Assembly: GCF_040253635.1 (NCBI RefSeq)
Contig: NZ_JBEJGX010000003.1
Location: forward strand, 5,357,501-5,421,500
DNA: 64,000 nucleotides
Source: Streptomyces sp. Edi2
Lineage (GTDB): Bacteria > Actinomycetota > Actinomycetes > Streptomycetales > Streptomycetaceae
Reading direction: 5' to 3'
Positions within the stretch are counted from its first letter, which is position 1. Every line of letters begins with the position of its first letter. Positions 1 to 9,631 of the stretch are shown piece after piece. The notes below the pieces were generated by a model. That model was given only the letters and a program-made list of their open reading frames with translations, had not been told where the DNA came from and did no database searches. The translations under genes and the position numbers were made by a program.

Positions 1-352
1 GGGGGCCTGGGCCTGTCGCCGGCCCTGGGCCTGTCCCTGATCCCTTACCTGTCCCCGATCGTCCCGCTCCTCGTACGGCCCGGATCCACCGGCTGTGAAC
101 GGGGAGGGGGAGCGGTCGGGGACAGGTGTGTGTGTGGGGCGGGGGAGCGGGGCGGGCGCGTGTGGGGTGGGTGAGAACGGGGCGAGCGCGTGCGGGATGG
201 ATGAGGGGCGGGGCGAGCGCGGCGGGCGGCAGGGGGAGCGTGCCCGGTGCCGGTGGGTGGCAGGAGGGAGCGTGCCCGGTGCCGGTGGGTGGGGGCTTGA
301 GGGGTCTGCGAGAGGGGCCTACGGGGGCTCAGGGGCCCGGGGGCCTCCCTCC
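1..352. other. Left-edge stretch with no convincing gene
   Basis: I see no convincing gene here. On the plus strand one frame is open from the window edge to a TGA near position 97 and reads as a Pro/Gly/Val-rich tail. This could be the C-terminus of a gene starting outside the window, but low-complexity composition alone could give the same appearance. The rest is G-rich low-complexity sequence on the plus strand, with two imperfect direct repeats. It lies downstream of the minus-strand nucleotidyltransferase gene. Confidence 0.4.
234..292. repeat. Two 27-bp direct repeats, 32-bp period
   Basis: The same 27 bases (beginning GGGAGCGTGCCCGG and ending GGTGGGTGG) occur at 234-260 and 266-292, separated by five bases. 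They lie in a G-rich non-coding stretch downstream of the nucleotidyltransferase stop codon. No function is evident. Confidence 0.8.
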
Positions 353-1081
353 TCAACCTCCGTGCGCGCTCAGCTCCTTGGCGGCCTCGGTGAGGTCCTT
401 GGCGGTGTCGATGGCACGCCAGTAGGCGCCCTGGGGCAGCGGGAAACCGGCGAGCCGGCGTTCGCGGGCGAGGCGCGGGAAGGTGGTGCGCTCATGGTCG
501 CCGCGGTCGGGCAGGAGCTCGGCGAACGCGGCGGAGAAGACGTAGACACCGGCGTTGATGAGATACGGCGAGGGCGGCGACTCGATGAAGTCCAGGACGT
601 GTCCGAACGCGTCGGTCTCCACGGCACCCCAGGGGATACGGGGGCGGGCCAGCGCGAGGGTGGCCTCGGCATCGCGCTCGTGATGGAAGGCGGCCATCTC
701 CCGGAGCGGGAAGCGGGTCCAGATGTCGCCATTGGTGGCGTACCAGGGCTCGTCAGGGCGGGGGAGGGAGCCGGCCGCGTACTTGAGGCCGCCGCCGCGG
801 CCCAGCGGCTCGGTCTCGACAACGGTCGTGACGCGCAACGGCAGTTGGGCCCGGTCCAGCCATTCCTGGAGTACCCCGGCGAGGTGCCCGCAGGAGACGA
901 CGGCGTCCGTGACGCCTTCCTCGGCCAGCCAGTTCAGCTGGTGGCCGATGATCGGGGTCCCGGTGCCGGGAATCTCGACCATCGGCTTGGGGCGGTCGTC
1001 GGTGTACGGGCGGAGACGTGAGCCCTGGCCGCCGGCCAGGACCACGGCCTGCGTGGGGTGAGGATGCTGGGCACCTGTCAT
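353..1081 (-). CDS. NDP-sugar nucleotidyltransferase (GlmU/RfbA-like N-terminal fold)
   Basis: This 242-residue protein belongs to the sugar-1-phosphate nucleotidyltransferase family, which makes NDP-sugars from NTP and sugar phosphate. The diagnostic N-terminal signature VVLAGGQGSRLRPYTDDRPK is present near residue 13, followed by KPMVEIPG. The metal-binding region reads ATNGDIW, and INAGVYVF occurs in the second half. There is no C-terminal hexapeptide-repeat domain, so it resembles the short, single-domain enzymes. I chose the ATG at 1081 rather than the GTG at 1090 because AGGG lies about ten bases upstream. Specific sugar and base are unknown. A small exported-looking protein is encoded just upstream on the same strand. 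Confidence 0.85.
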   Translation of the reverse strand: MTGAQHPHPTQAVVLAGGQGSRLRPYTDDRPKPMVEIPGTGTPIIGHQLNWLAEEGVTDAVVSCGHLAGVLQEWLDRAQLPLRVTTVVETEPLGRGGGLKYAAGSLPRPDEPWYATNGDIWTRFPLREMAAFHHERDAEATLALARPRIPWGAVETDAFGHVLDFIESPPSPYLINAGVYVFSAAFAELLPDRGDHERTTFPRLARERRLAGFPLPQGAYWRAIDTAKDLTEAAKELSAHGG

Positions 1082-1111
1082 GGTTCGCACCCTATGCGGT
1101 GCGAGCGGGGG

Positions 1112-1528
1112 TCACTGGGCGGCGGCGACGCCGGTGGCGAAGGAGGTGTCGCAGACCGGGCGGGAGAAGGCCTGGGCGCGGTGTGCGGCACCGTACTTGG
1201 CGACCGCGGCACGGCCGAGGTCACGGGCGATGGAGACGCAGTGCTTGGCCAGCGAGGGCCGCTTGGTGGTCGCCTCCTGGAGGTGGGTCAGGGCGACGCC
1301 CGGATCCTTCTCCTGGAGCTCGACCAGGAGGCGCTTGCGCAGGGCCTCCTGGGGCGCGAGCGGGCCGGCCTTGGTGGAGGCCCTCCCGGACGATGCGGTC
1401 AGTACCTGGGAGTCGGTGGCCGTCGACGCCCACGGGACGCGGGTGACCGCGAGGGTTCCGGAGAGCACGAGGACGACGGGAAGGACGAGGGCGAGAGTTC
1501 TGCCGATGCGGCGGGCTGCGGAGTTCAC
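1112..1528 (-). CDS. Small exported or membrane-anchored protein, unknown function
   Basis: The product is a 138-residue protein with a short basic N-terminus (RRIGR) and one hydrophobic segment at about residues 10-27, so it is probably a signal peptide or anchored by its N-terminus. The mature part holds a helical, charged region and two cysteines (KHCVSIA and PVCDTSF) that could form a disulfide outside the cell. It starts with GTG and no strong ribosome binding site is visible. I recognise the family only as one often found near msiK in streptomycetes; that is a recollection, not something the sequence shows. It is upstream of, and in the same direction as, the nucleotidyltransferase gene. 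Confidence 0.65.
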   Translation of the reverse strand: MNSAARRIGRTLALVLPVVLVLSGTLAVTRVPWASTATDSQVLTASSGRASTKAGPLAPQEALRKRLLVELQEKDPGVALTHLQEATTKRPSLAKHCVSIARDLGRAAVAKYGAAHRAQAFSRPVCDTSFATGVAAAQ

Positions 1529-1689
1529 GGTCGCGATGGTAGCGAGGAGTGATGATTTGGCGACATTTGGTCACCTTATCGAGGGACGCAATGGCTCGTC
1601 GGTGCGGTTTCGATGTTGACGCACGGATACGAAAAGCACGGTTATGTCCCTATGGTGCCGCCACGGCGCCACCGCCCAACGCAGCGGCG

Positions 1690-1732
1690 GCGGTGGTGGT
1701 GGGTAGTACCGGGTACTACCCACCACCACCGC
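1690..1732 (-). terminator. Perfect 20-bp stem hairpin downstream of msiK
   Basis: The arms at 1690-1709 and 1713-1732 are exactly complementary over 20 bases, with a three-base CGG loop. The hairpin is 50 bases past the msiK stop codon and is the likely transcription end of that gene. No T-run follows on the minus strand, as is common in streptomycete terminators. The stem is built from GGT/ACC repeats, so it could also have arisen by repeat expansion. Confidence 0.8.
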
Positions 1733-1781
1733 TCTCGCGCGCCGGTTGTCCCGTATCAGTCGGGCCGGGCCGGGACCCGTA

Positions 1782-2918
<1,137 letters not shown>

Positions 2919-2968
2919 GGTGAAGTCCCTTCACCGGCAGGAACGTGCCGGACGATCCGAGTAAAAGG

Positions 2969-2984
2969 AGTGGTGTAGTCCACT
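2969..2984. promoter_or_regulatory. DasR-responsive element (dre) upstream of msiK
   Basis: AGTGGTGTAGTCCACT matches 14 of 16 positions of the dre consensus AGTGGTCTAGACCACT, bound by the GntR regulator DasR, which senses amino-sugar phosphates. It lies 51 bases before the msiK start. DasR control of msiK is consistent with what I recall for S. coelicolor. The site is visible; binding is inferred. Confidence 0.8.
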
Positions 2985-3094
2985 GATATGGACTCTCCGT
3001 GACGCTACCCGCAGCCGCCCCCGGTGTCAGTAGCCCCGCACTCACGAATTTGGGAACCCGCACCCGGCCCACCTGGGTACACTGCTTCACGCAC

Positions 3095-3168
3095 GCCTCC
3101 TTAGCTCAGCTGGCCAGAGCACCGCTCTTGTAAAGCGAAGGTCGTCGGTTCGAATCCGACAGGGGGCT
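3095..3168 (+). tRNA. tRNA-Thr, anticodon TGU
   Basis: A full cloverleaf can be folded. The acceptor is GCCTCCT paired with AGGGGGC (one T-G wobble), the D-stem GCTC/GAGC and the T-arm GTCGG-TTCGAAT-CCGAC. The anticodon loop CTTGTAA puts TGT at 3129-3131, which decodes ACA. The last base is the discriminator T at 3168. CCA is not encoded. One C-A mismatch closes the anticodon stem at its outer pair. Confidence 0.95.
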
Positions 3169-3665
3169 CTGAGCATGTCGCGCTGAACTGGGGTTTCTCC
3201 CTGGGGAGGCGTCTTGTTCGGCCTCGGACTCCTCGTCCGGGGCCGTTTGCGTGCGTGGTGCGTGGGCGGACGGGGCACCAGAGCCGCGCTGAGCCGCGGA
3301 TTCCCCGGTGCCGTCCGCTGCGGGTTCGGCTCCGGATTCCTCGTCCGCTTCGAGGTCCGCCTCTGCCTCGGCGGCCGGGCTCACCCGATGGACCGGCGTG
3401 GCGCGGCGGCCTTCCCTCCTTGCCCCGGACCACGCCACCCGGGCGGCAGCATCGGAGCCTGCCCGGCCCTCCAGGGCTGCCGGTGGTCGGCCATGGGCTG
3501 GGGCGTGGCGAGTTGGCCAGGCGAGGCAAGGCCCTCTTGAACCTCGGTGCGGCGGACGGGCCTGGTTCACGGTGTTGGCCCGGCCGCCGGGGCAACGTCT
3601 GCCGCCGCGGGTCAGGTCGCGGCCGCAGCGGTGCTCAGCTCGGGCAGTTCGGTCTCGAAACGCTG
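3169..3665. other. Gene-poor stretch after tRNA-Thr
   Basis: Both strands are open in several frames simply because the sequence is GC-rich. None has a recognisable domain, a credible ribosome binding site or consistent third-position bias. I see no integrase, attachment-site duplication of the tRNA 3' end, or other sign of an element inserted at the tRNA. Confidence 0.5.
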
Positions 3666-3992
3666 TTACGAGGTGGCGCCACGGGTGCGCAGGTCTTCGT
3701 TGATGCGCTGGGCTTCTTCGAGTTGGTCTTCGAGGATGATGATGCGGCAGGCGGCTTCGATGGGGGTGCCGGCGTCGACGAGTTCGCGGGCCCGGGCGGC
3801 GATGCGCAGCTGGTAACGGGAGTAGCGGCGGTGGCCGCCCTCGGAACGCAGAGGGGCGATCAGTCGGTGCTCGCCGAGGGCCCGGAGGAAGGCGGGGGCG
3901 GTGCCGATCATTTCGGCGGCCCGGCCCATGGTGTAGGCGGGGTAGTCGTCGTCGTCGAATTTGTCGACGGGGCGGGAACTGCGAGGGGGCAT
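3666..3992 (-). CDS. MerR-type helix-turn-helix regulator (short form)
   Basis: This 108-residue protein carries a MerR-like winged helix-turn-helix. The line [20 protein letters not shown] is the first recognition region, and [20 protein letters not shown] is the wing and second helix. A short helical tail follows ([17 protein letters not shown]), likely the dimerisation coiled coil, with no effector-binding domain. Such small MerR relatives are common in Streptomyces. I placed the start at ATG 3992 because GAAAGAAGAGG lies directly upstream; 25 further residues are open in frame but lack a ribosome binding site. Target genes are unknown. It may relate to the helicase/cold-shock block nearby, but that is guesswork. 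Confidence 0.85.
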   Translation of the reverse strand: MPPRSSRPVDKFDDDDYPAYTMGRAAEMIGTAPAFLRALGEHRLIAPLRSEGGHRRYSRYQLRIAARARELVDAGTPIEAACRIIILEDQLEEAQRINEDLRTRGATS

Positions 3993-4691
3993 AGACCTCT
4001 TCTTTCGGGGACGCGTCGAGGGGCCCGAGTGCCGTACTGGCACCCGGGCCCCGAGCTTTAACACCATCTACCGGCTGACTGCACCGGCCTTCTTGTTCCG
4101 CTGGTCCGCCTGGGAGGGCGGAAGTGCGGGGATCGCGGATGCGTGACCGGGGACCACCTTCCAATCCGGGGTCTGCGGTACCCGAGCGGTGTTCTTCCTC
4201 GCTCGGGCGATCCTGATGGCGTCTGCTCCTTACCTCATTCGGTTACTCGGTTGTACTGCTGGATATCGCGGGTACTGCATGCGGCCCCTGGGGTCGCTCG
4301 GCCCGGCAGTCAGTGAAGGAACCCACCATTTCCGGTCCCGCCACTCCACTGCCGTTCCGCATCCTGCCTGACCTGCTCGCACGGCAGTTCATCTCTGCCG
4401 TGCCCTCTTCGACTTCTTGGGTACGGGAAAACACTAACCCCCGCACACGCCCATGTCTACTCCCGGCGTGACAGATTTTCTCAACAGTCAGTGAGTGGAC
4501 TTCTGCCTCATGCACGCCCCGAAGAGTGCCATCCGGGGTGAAGACCGGCCGGGCGCAAGCTGAGCCCGGCCGCACAACCGACCCAAGCGGGGTGTGAGCG
4601 CATGAATGACACGGCGGCAACCAGCACGACAGCTCCGAGGCCCCCTGTCGCCACGGGACAGCCCTTAAGCCGGCAGATGGTGTCCAAATCC
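3993..4691. other. 700-bp stretch with no supported gene
   Basis: This holds the promoter side of the MerR-like gene and then sequence with mixed base composition, less GC-rich than the surrounding genes around 4200-4500. Open frames on either strand lack domains and ribosome binding sites. It ends at a strong hairpin assigned to the decayed gene that follows. Confidence 0.5.
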
Positions 4692-4730
4692 CGCGGGGCC
4701 CTGGTGTGTGCTCGGCACCAGGGCCCCGCG
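4692..4730 (-). terminator. Perfect 15-bp hairpin downstream of the hemolysin III remnant
   Basis: CGCGGGGCCCTGGTG at 4692-4706 is exactly complementary to 4716-4730, with a nine-base loop. It lies about 40 bases past the stop of the decayed hemolysin III gene on the minus strand, where a terminator would be expected. Confidence 0.75.
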
Positions 4731-4768
4731 ATGCATTCCCCGATCAGAGGTGCAGATGTCCGCAGAAC

Positions 4769-5310
4769 TCAGACGGTGGGGGAGATGCCGATGTCGTGCG
4801 CGGTGAAGCCTGCCACGGTCAGGGCGCGTACGGCCGCTCCACCGGTGTGCAGCAAGTCGGGCAGGTGGCGCACCGGCGCCTGGCCCAGGGCCAGGTAGCA
4901 GGGGGTATGCAGCCAGCGGGGAGCTCCGGCCCAGAGGGCGCGGAAGGCGATGCCGGCCAGCGCACCCGTCCACACGATCCACAGCGGGACGGGCCGCTGG
5001 GCCGAAGGGAGGAGGAGCACGGCCGGGGGCAGGTGCCGGCGATGATGAGGAAAATGTTGGCGTGGTCGAGCCGACGCAGAGCGGCCTCGCCGAGCGACTC
5101 CCAGGTGCCGCGGTGGTAGACGGTGCTCGTCCCGAAAAGCAGCACGGCGGTGACGGAGTACACGGTGCACGCCAGGGCAGCCTGCGGGGTCCGGGCCAGG
5201 CGGATGAGGGCGACGCCTTGTCATCAGCGCGGCGGGGACCGTTGCGGCGTGGAGCCGGCCACGAGGCGTCGGCTTCATCGGCTCCACCAGGCCGGCGGCC
5301 CGCTTCACCA
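4769..5310 (-). pseudogene. Broken hemolysin III (HlyIII/PAQR) family membrane protein
   Basis: Pieces of one hemolysin III family protein are spread over two frames. The N-terminal piece (KPTPRGRLHAATVPAAL, near 5275) is in one frame. The middle (YSVTAVLLFGTSTVYHRGTW and RRLDHANIFLIIAGT, near 5040-5165) is in another. The rest (LWIVWTGALAGIAFRALWAG, then YLALGQAPVRHLPDLLHTGG) returns to the first frame. This needs frameshifts near 5220 and 5045. At the end, LHTGGAAV joins directly to ALTVAGFTAHDIGIS, so by family knowledge about 35 residues, including one membrane helix, are missing. The catalytic-type Ser/His pattern is incomplete. It is therefore a decayed gene; a hairpin terminator still follows it. 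Confidence 0.85.
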
Positions 5311-5380
5311 GAGCGACAGCCGGGTGAGGGCCCTCCCCGGCACTGTCACGGTGCGCCTCACGGGGTTGGCCGGCTGGAGC

Positions 5381-5470
5381 ACCTTCTCCCCTCGCCGGAG
5401 CGAGGGGCACACCTTCTCCCCTCGCCGGAGAGAGGGGCACACCTACTCCCCTCACCGGAGCGAGGGGCAT
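5381..5470. repeat. Three 30-bp tandem repeats, each a hairpin
   Basis: Three head-to-tail 30-bp units lie at 5381-5410, 5411-5440 and 5441-5470. Each contains CCCCTCGCCGGAGCGAGGGG or a close variant, so each unit folds as a hairpin with a seven-base stem. The second unit has a C-to-A change in the right arm, and the third has a G-to-A change in the left arm. They sit just upstream of the decayed hemolysin III gene. Confidence 0.9.
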
Positions 5471-5821
5471 ACTTCGGATTCGGCAGCGTCGCGGGACACA
5501 GCCTCCGCCCGCCGTCGGGCTGTTGAGCCTCGCTGACAACCAGGTAGCCATGCCAGGAGCCTCCCCCAACAGCGTTTGGGGTGTCCGCCGCGCACTCCCC
5601 CACGCCTGCACGGCGCGGGGGACCTCAGTCCGCGTTGTCGGGATCCTCCTGGTACACCCAGTACCGGGACGATCCTCCGTCGTGCGATCGCGCTCGGCAT
5701 CCGGTGGCCGATGTGGAGCCGAGACGGATGGGGCACAGCGAACGAAGTGCACCAGACACCGCGAGGCCCGCCCTGCGGGCGAACGACGGGACTTTGAAGA
5801 CAGGCCCTGGCCAGGCGATGG
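5471..5821. other. Non-coding stretch between the decayed gene and the helicase
   Basis: No frame here shows a domain or a credible start. It is downstream of the helicase stop codon. I see no clear terminator with a T-run. Confidence 0.45.
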
Positions 5822-7336
5822 CTAGGCGGCCGGGGCCGAGGAGGTCTGCCGCGCAGTCGGTGTCGCGGTTCGGGCTGATCCCGTGGCACGGCGGGCCTGG
5901 GCGGGGCGGCTGCGGCGGCCGCGGGTGGAGGAACCGCTGCGCTTGGGCCGCTCGACGACCGGGGCGGCGATGGTGACGGGAACCCCGGAGGGTGCCTGCG
6001 CGCCGGTGATGCGGCTCAGTTCGGCCTCGCCGGAGCGGACCTGGGTGGACTGCGGCGTGATGCCCGCGTCCGCCATCAGGCGGTTCATGGTGCGGCGCTG
6101 GTTGGGCAGGACGAGGGTGACGACGCTGCCGGACTCGCCTGCGCGCGCGGTGCGTCCGCCGCGGTGCAGGTAGTCCTTGTGGTCGCTGGGCGGGTCGACG
6201 TTGACGACGAGGTCGAGGTTGTCGACGTGGATGCCGCGGGCGGCGACGTTGGTGGCCACCAGGACGGTGACATGGCCGCTCTTGAACTGGGCCAGGGTGC
6301 GGGTGCGCTGGGGCTGGGACTTGCCGCCGTGGAGCGCCGCGGCGCGGACACCGCTGTTCAGCAGGTGCTTGGTGAGGTTGTCCACGGCGTGCTTCGTGTC
6401 CAGGAACATGATCGACCGGCCTTCGCGGGCGGCGATCTCGGTGGTGGTGGCGTGCTTGTCGGCGCCGTGGACGTGCAGCACGTGGTGCTCCATCGTCGTG
6501 ACCGCACCCGCCGAAGGATCGACGGAGTGGACCACCGGGTCCGTCAGATAGCGCCGGACCAGCAGGTCGACGTTGCGGTCCAGGGTGGCCGAGAAGAGCA
6601 TCCGCTGCCCCTCGGGACGGACCTGGTCGAGCAGAGCGGTGACCTGGGGCATAAAGCCCATGTCGGCCATCTGGTCGGCCTCGTCCAGCACCGTGATGGC
6701 GACCTGGTTCAGCCGGCAGTCACCGCGTTCGATGAGGTCCTTGAGCCGTCCCGGCGTGGCGACGACCACCTCGACCCCGCCGCGCAGTGCGCTGGACTGG
6801 CGGCCGATCGACATTCCGCCGACGACGGTGGCCAGCCGCAGCTTGAGCGACCGGGCGTAGGGGGTGAGGGCGTCGGTGACCTGCTGGGCCAGTTCACGGG
6901 TGGGGACCAGGACCAGCGCCAGCGGCTGGCGGGGCTCGGCGCGCTGCCCGGCGGTACGGGCCAGCAGGGCCAGACCGAAGGCGAGCGTCTTGCCCGAGCC
7001 GGTGCGACCGCGGCCGAGAACATCGCGTCCGGCCAGCGAGTTCGGCAGCGTGGCGGCCTGGATGGGGAACGGGGCGGACATGCCTTCCGCGCTGAGGGCC
7101 GCCAGCAGCGTCGACGGCATGTCCAGCTCGGCGAATGTCTCGGCCGGGGGCAGGGCGGGAGTGTGGGTGACGGGCAGGGCGAACTCTCCCTGCGGTGTCG
7201 CGGGACGCCGTCCGGGGCCCCCGGAACGACCCGTGCCCGAGCGGTTCGGCCCGCCGGAGCGGTAGCCACCGCGGCCTGAGCCGGACGAGCCGGCAGAGCG
7301 GGAATAGCGGTCATTCGTGCGAACTGTGCGGTTCAT
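5822..7336 (-). CDS. DEAD-box ATP-dependent RNA helicase
   Basis: The 504-residue protein unwinds RNA duplexes using ATP, probably in ribosome assembly or RNA turnover in the cold. All family motifs are present in order. The Q motif is PFPIQAATLP, motif I GRGRTGSGKT, Ia PTRELAQQ, Ib TPGRL, II DEAD, III SAT, V ATNVAARGIHV and VI HRGGRTARAG. The N-terminal 70 residues are Gly/Ser/Arg-rich, as is the basic C-terminal tail (RGRRSRPAQARR), typical of RNA-tethering extensions. I set the start at ATG 7336 because GAGGAAGG is correctly spaced; longer frames upstream lack a site. A cold-shock protein gene lies 280 bases upstream on the same strand. Confidence 0.95.
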   Translation of the reverse strand: MNRTVRTNDRYSRSAGSSGSGRGGYRSGGPNRSGTGRSGGPGRRPATPQGEFALPVTHTPALPPAETFAELDMPSTLLAALSAEGMSAPFPIQAATLPNSLAGRDVLGRGRTGSGKTLAFGLALLARTAGQRAEPRQPLALVLVPTRELAQQVTDALTPYARSLKLRLATVVGGMSIGRQSSALRGGVEVVVATPGRLKDLIERGDCRLNQVAITVLDEADQMADMGFMPQVTALLDQVRPEGQRMLFSATLDRNVDLLVRRYLTDPVVHSVDPSAGAVTTMEHHVLHVHGADKHATTTEIAAREGRSIMFLDTKHAVDNLTKHLLNSGVRAAALHGGKSQPQRTRTLAQFKSGHVTVLVATNVAARGIHVDNLDLVVNVDPPSDHKDYLHRGGRTARAGESGSVVTLVLPNQRRTMNRLMADAGITPQSTQVRSGEAELSRITGAQAPSGVPVTIAAPVVERPKRSGSSTRGRRSRPAQARRATGSARTATPTARQTSSAPAA

Positions 7337-7564
7337 GGAGAACCTTCCTCGATGCGGTACGTCGAGGAATTCTCGGCGGCAATGAGCCGCACACAAAGAA
7401 TCGCAAGAACGAACCGATGAAATGAGAGGGAACGAAGCGGGGCGGAAATATGTCGACCCTGCTCGCCGGAGCAGGACCGGCAACGCCGCAAAGAAGTGCA
7501 ACTCGCTGCCCGCACGCCGCGTGTGCGGCCGTTGTGGGGCAGGCGGGAACACCGAAACGCAACG

Positions 7565-7599
7565 AGCTGGGGCCCGCACCCAAGGTGCGGGCCCCAGCT
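7565..7599 (-). terminator. Terminator of the cold-shock gene
   Basis: A perfect 16-bp stem (AGCTGGGGCCCGCACC at 7565-7580 with 7584-7599) and a three-base loop lie 20 bases past the cold-shock stop codon. The hairpin is followed on the minus strand by CGTTGCGTTTC, a weak T-rich tail. Confidence 0.9.
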
Positions 7600-7618
7600 A
7601 CGGTGTTACGCGTATGCG

Positions 7619-7822
7619 TCAGGCGGGAACGATGTTCTCGGCCTGCGGGCCCTTCTGGCCCTGCGTGACGTCGAAGTTCACCTTCTGGCCTTCCTGCAGC
7701 TCGCGGAAGCCCTGGGCGGCGATGTTCGAGTAGTGGGCGAAGACGTCGGCGCCGCCACCGTCCTGCTCGATGAAGCCGAAACCCTTTTCCGCGTTGAACC
7801 ACTTCACGGTGCCAGTAGCCAT
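7619..7822 (-). CDS. CspA-family cold-shock protein
   Basis: The 67-residue product is a single cold-shock domain that binds single-stranded RNA/DNA and acts as an RNA chaperone. The two RNA-binding motifs are visible as KGFGFIEQ (RNP1) and DVFAHYSNI (RNP2), after the conserved start [15 protein letters not shown]. Length is normal for the family. GGAG-like sequence (GAAGGAGAT) precedes the ATG. The 5' leader is probably long, as in other csp genes; low-GC sequence extends to about 8050. The gene is followed by a strong terminator and then the DEAD-box helicase, a natural functional partner. Confidence 0.96.
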   Translation of the reverse strand: MATGTVKWFNAEKGFGFIEQDGGGADVFAHYSNIAAQGFRELQEGQKVNFDVTQGQKGPQAENIVPA

Positions 7823-8669
7823 GTCATATCTCCTTCGGGGCAGTGCCCGGAGCTCACGCCGTGCGAGCTCCGTATCGCTGCGTTGATTGCCCGTCCGGAA
7901 ATAAACACCCGGAAATACGAAAGCGCTCCGCCATCTACGACAGCGAGCGCGCTTGAAGTCTTGGGAACCACAACTGCAACTGAGATCGACGGTAGCACGG
8001 TATCGGCGGCCCTGCGCGGCACATGATCCCGACGCTTTCGGGAGCGTAAAAATCCCTTACCGCCCCGGTGGCCATTTCTGTAGTTGCGGCGTGAGATATT
8101 CAGCAGCGGCGCACGCCCGTATTCGACCGGAAATGCATCGGCCTCCCCGGCCGCCGCCCTGGCTCCGCAGGCGCGGGCCGGGCACCATCCGTGTCTGGGC
8201 GAACCGCACCGCACGACCGTCGGGGACAGTTCCGCGGCGCGGCGCGTCGGCAGCGGCGCGCCGGGTGAGCTCGCGGGGGCAGGGCATGACGTCCCTTTCC
8301 CGCTCGGCCCGCTGGGCATCTCCGGAGTCATGAGCTCATGCAAGCACCCGTCCCATCCTGGAGGACGGGTGCCGGCGAAGCCGCAGCCGTGCGGTCGAGG
8401 GCAACGCGAGCGCGCAGCGGGACGGAGGAGCGCTGCCCACAGGCCGGCCCGGGGCGGCGGAGCCAACCCGGCACGCGGCGCTCGGCCATGGGGGAAGTCT
8501 TGCTTCTATTGCTGCAGCAGAGGAAAAACTACACCAGTAACAGTAGATATTCGTAGTTTGCGTGGATAGTTTCTGGCATGGCGGACGAAGCCAGATGAGA
8601 GTGGCAGGCGCAAACTGAGGCCCGCCGGGCACACCACGGGAAGAGATGGTGGCCGTCCAGCCGTACCGG
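7823..8669. other. Leader of the cold-shock gene and deletion scar
   Basis: The first 200-250 bases are the upstream region of the cold-shock gene, including an imperfect inverted repeat of GCGCTCGCTGTCG near 7925-7955. From about 8060 to 8669 I see no gene. The last part, near 8500-8600, is AT-richer and lies where the kinase domain of the decayed histidine kinase should be, so it probably marks a deletion or replacement junction. Confidence 0.45.
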
Positions 8670-9211
8670 TGCTGATTCTGCGCGCCACGTGCGCGGTGCG
8701 GCGCAGGCGTCGGGTGAGGCCCGAGGCGGTGTACAGGCCGGCGGTGAGGGTCAGCACGAGCGCGACGGCCGCCGAGCCGATGATGGCCTGGTCCAGCCCG
8801 CGGAGGGAGGCCGCATGCCGGCTGTAGTCCTGCCGGACGGCCAGCGCCTTGCCGTTGGCCGGGGCGACCGCCCACATCGTCGGATCGCCGTTGTGCCGGC
8901 CGAGCTGGGTGCCGCGCTCACCCCGCCGCGCCATGTCGTGCAGCTCGGGGGGCAGGCCCGCGGGGTCCAGCGCCGCACCGCGTCCGAGGGGTGTGCCGGC
9001 GATGTACGCCTTGACCGTGCCGTCCAGTCGGCTCAGAGCCTCGTGGCGGGCCTGGTTCTCGGTCTGCAGGCCGACCAGTACATGAACGAGGACACCGAGC
9101 ACCGTGGCGAGAAAGACAGCACATGACCACGATGAAGAAGGCGGCCTTCCGGCGCAGCGTCGCCGTGAGGGCGGAAAGGCGTGGTCCTATCCCGGACCGG
9201 CCGGCGCTCAC
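8670..9211 (-). pseudogene. Truncated and frameshifted sensor histidine kinase
   Basis: Only the sensor half of a two-component kinase remains. The N-terminal cytoplasmic stretch and first membrane helix (RRKAAFFIVVMCC) are in one frame from 9211. Near 9120 the reading passes to another frame (FLATVLGVLVHVLVGLQTEN), which carries the extracellular region, the second helix (IIGSAAVALVLTLTAGLYTA) and the start of the HAMP linker (RRLRRTAHVARRIS). Homology then stops at about 8670. No His box, N, G1 or G2 motifs follow, so the dimerisation and ATP-binding domains are gone. It cannot be a working kinase. No response regulator gene is adjacent. Confidence 0.85.
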
Positions 9212-9244
9212 CGCGTGCTCCTCGGGGTGGCCGTCGGGTCCGCG

Positions 9245-9631
9245 TCATCGCTCGTGGAAGTCGTGGTCAATGGCCTGCCTCTGCTCGTTCCACGAGAAGA
9301 CCAGGCGTCTGTCGTCACCGGCCGGCTCCCGAAGGATCAGATCGTGGCCCGCCACTTCCACCGACTCTGGAACGCCACCACTGTCAAGGATCTGGGTCAT
9401 CACCCCGTCCTTGATCGTGAAGACCCACAGGGCCAGGGAGTCAGGCCCGTCTCCGGTCCGGTCTTCGATGCCGACGATCAGCTCATCCTTCCCGTCGCCG
9501 GTCAGATCCTGGTACTGGGGAGCCCGTACGGGGCACTGCTTCCGGTCGGTGTCACAGCCGTAGATCTTCTTCTTGAAGTCCGGTTGGAGCGCCGCGCCCG
9601 TAGGGTTCACCCCCGCAGCGGTCTGCGCCAT
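9245..9631 (-). CDS. Hypothetical protein with an FG-GAP/VCBS-like Asp motif
   Basis: This 128-residue protein is not one I can name. It contains YQDLTGDGKDELIVGI, an Asp-rich calcium-loop pattern typical of FG-GAP/VCBS propeller blades, then a second beta-rich stretch (LALWVFTIKDGVMTQIL). No signal peptide is present at the current start, which is unusual for such proteins, so it may be missing its N-terminus. It lies immediately upstream of, and in the same direction as, the decayed sensor kinase. A ligand-binding or accessory role for that kinase is possible but unproven. Confidence 0.6.
   Translation of the reverse strand: MAQTAAGVNPTGAALQPDFKKKIYGCDTDRKQCPVRAPQYQDLTGDGKDELIVGIEDRTGDGPDSLALWVFTIKDGVMTQILDSGGVPESVEVAGHDLILREPAGDDRRLVFSWNEQRQAIDHDFHER

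Noticed and set aside
95..1021. Long plus-strand open frame over the nucleotidyltransferase
   Set aside because: It is antisense to a gene with clear motifs and has no domain of its own; GC-rich DNA keeps such frames open.
3087..3278. Minus-strand frames through tRNA-Thr reading like VGFEPTTFALQ or CRIRTDDLRFTRAVL
   Set aside because: These are antisense translations of the tRNA. The same peptides recur in databases as spurious proteins.
3095..3665. tRNA-Thr considered as an integration site of a mobile element
   Set aside because: No integrase and no second copy of the tRNA 3' end are seen in the following sequence.
4243..4620. 125-codon minus-strand frame before the hemolysin III remnant
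   Set aside because: No domain, no ribosome binding site and unusual composition for a protein; it covers a non-coding gap.
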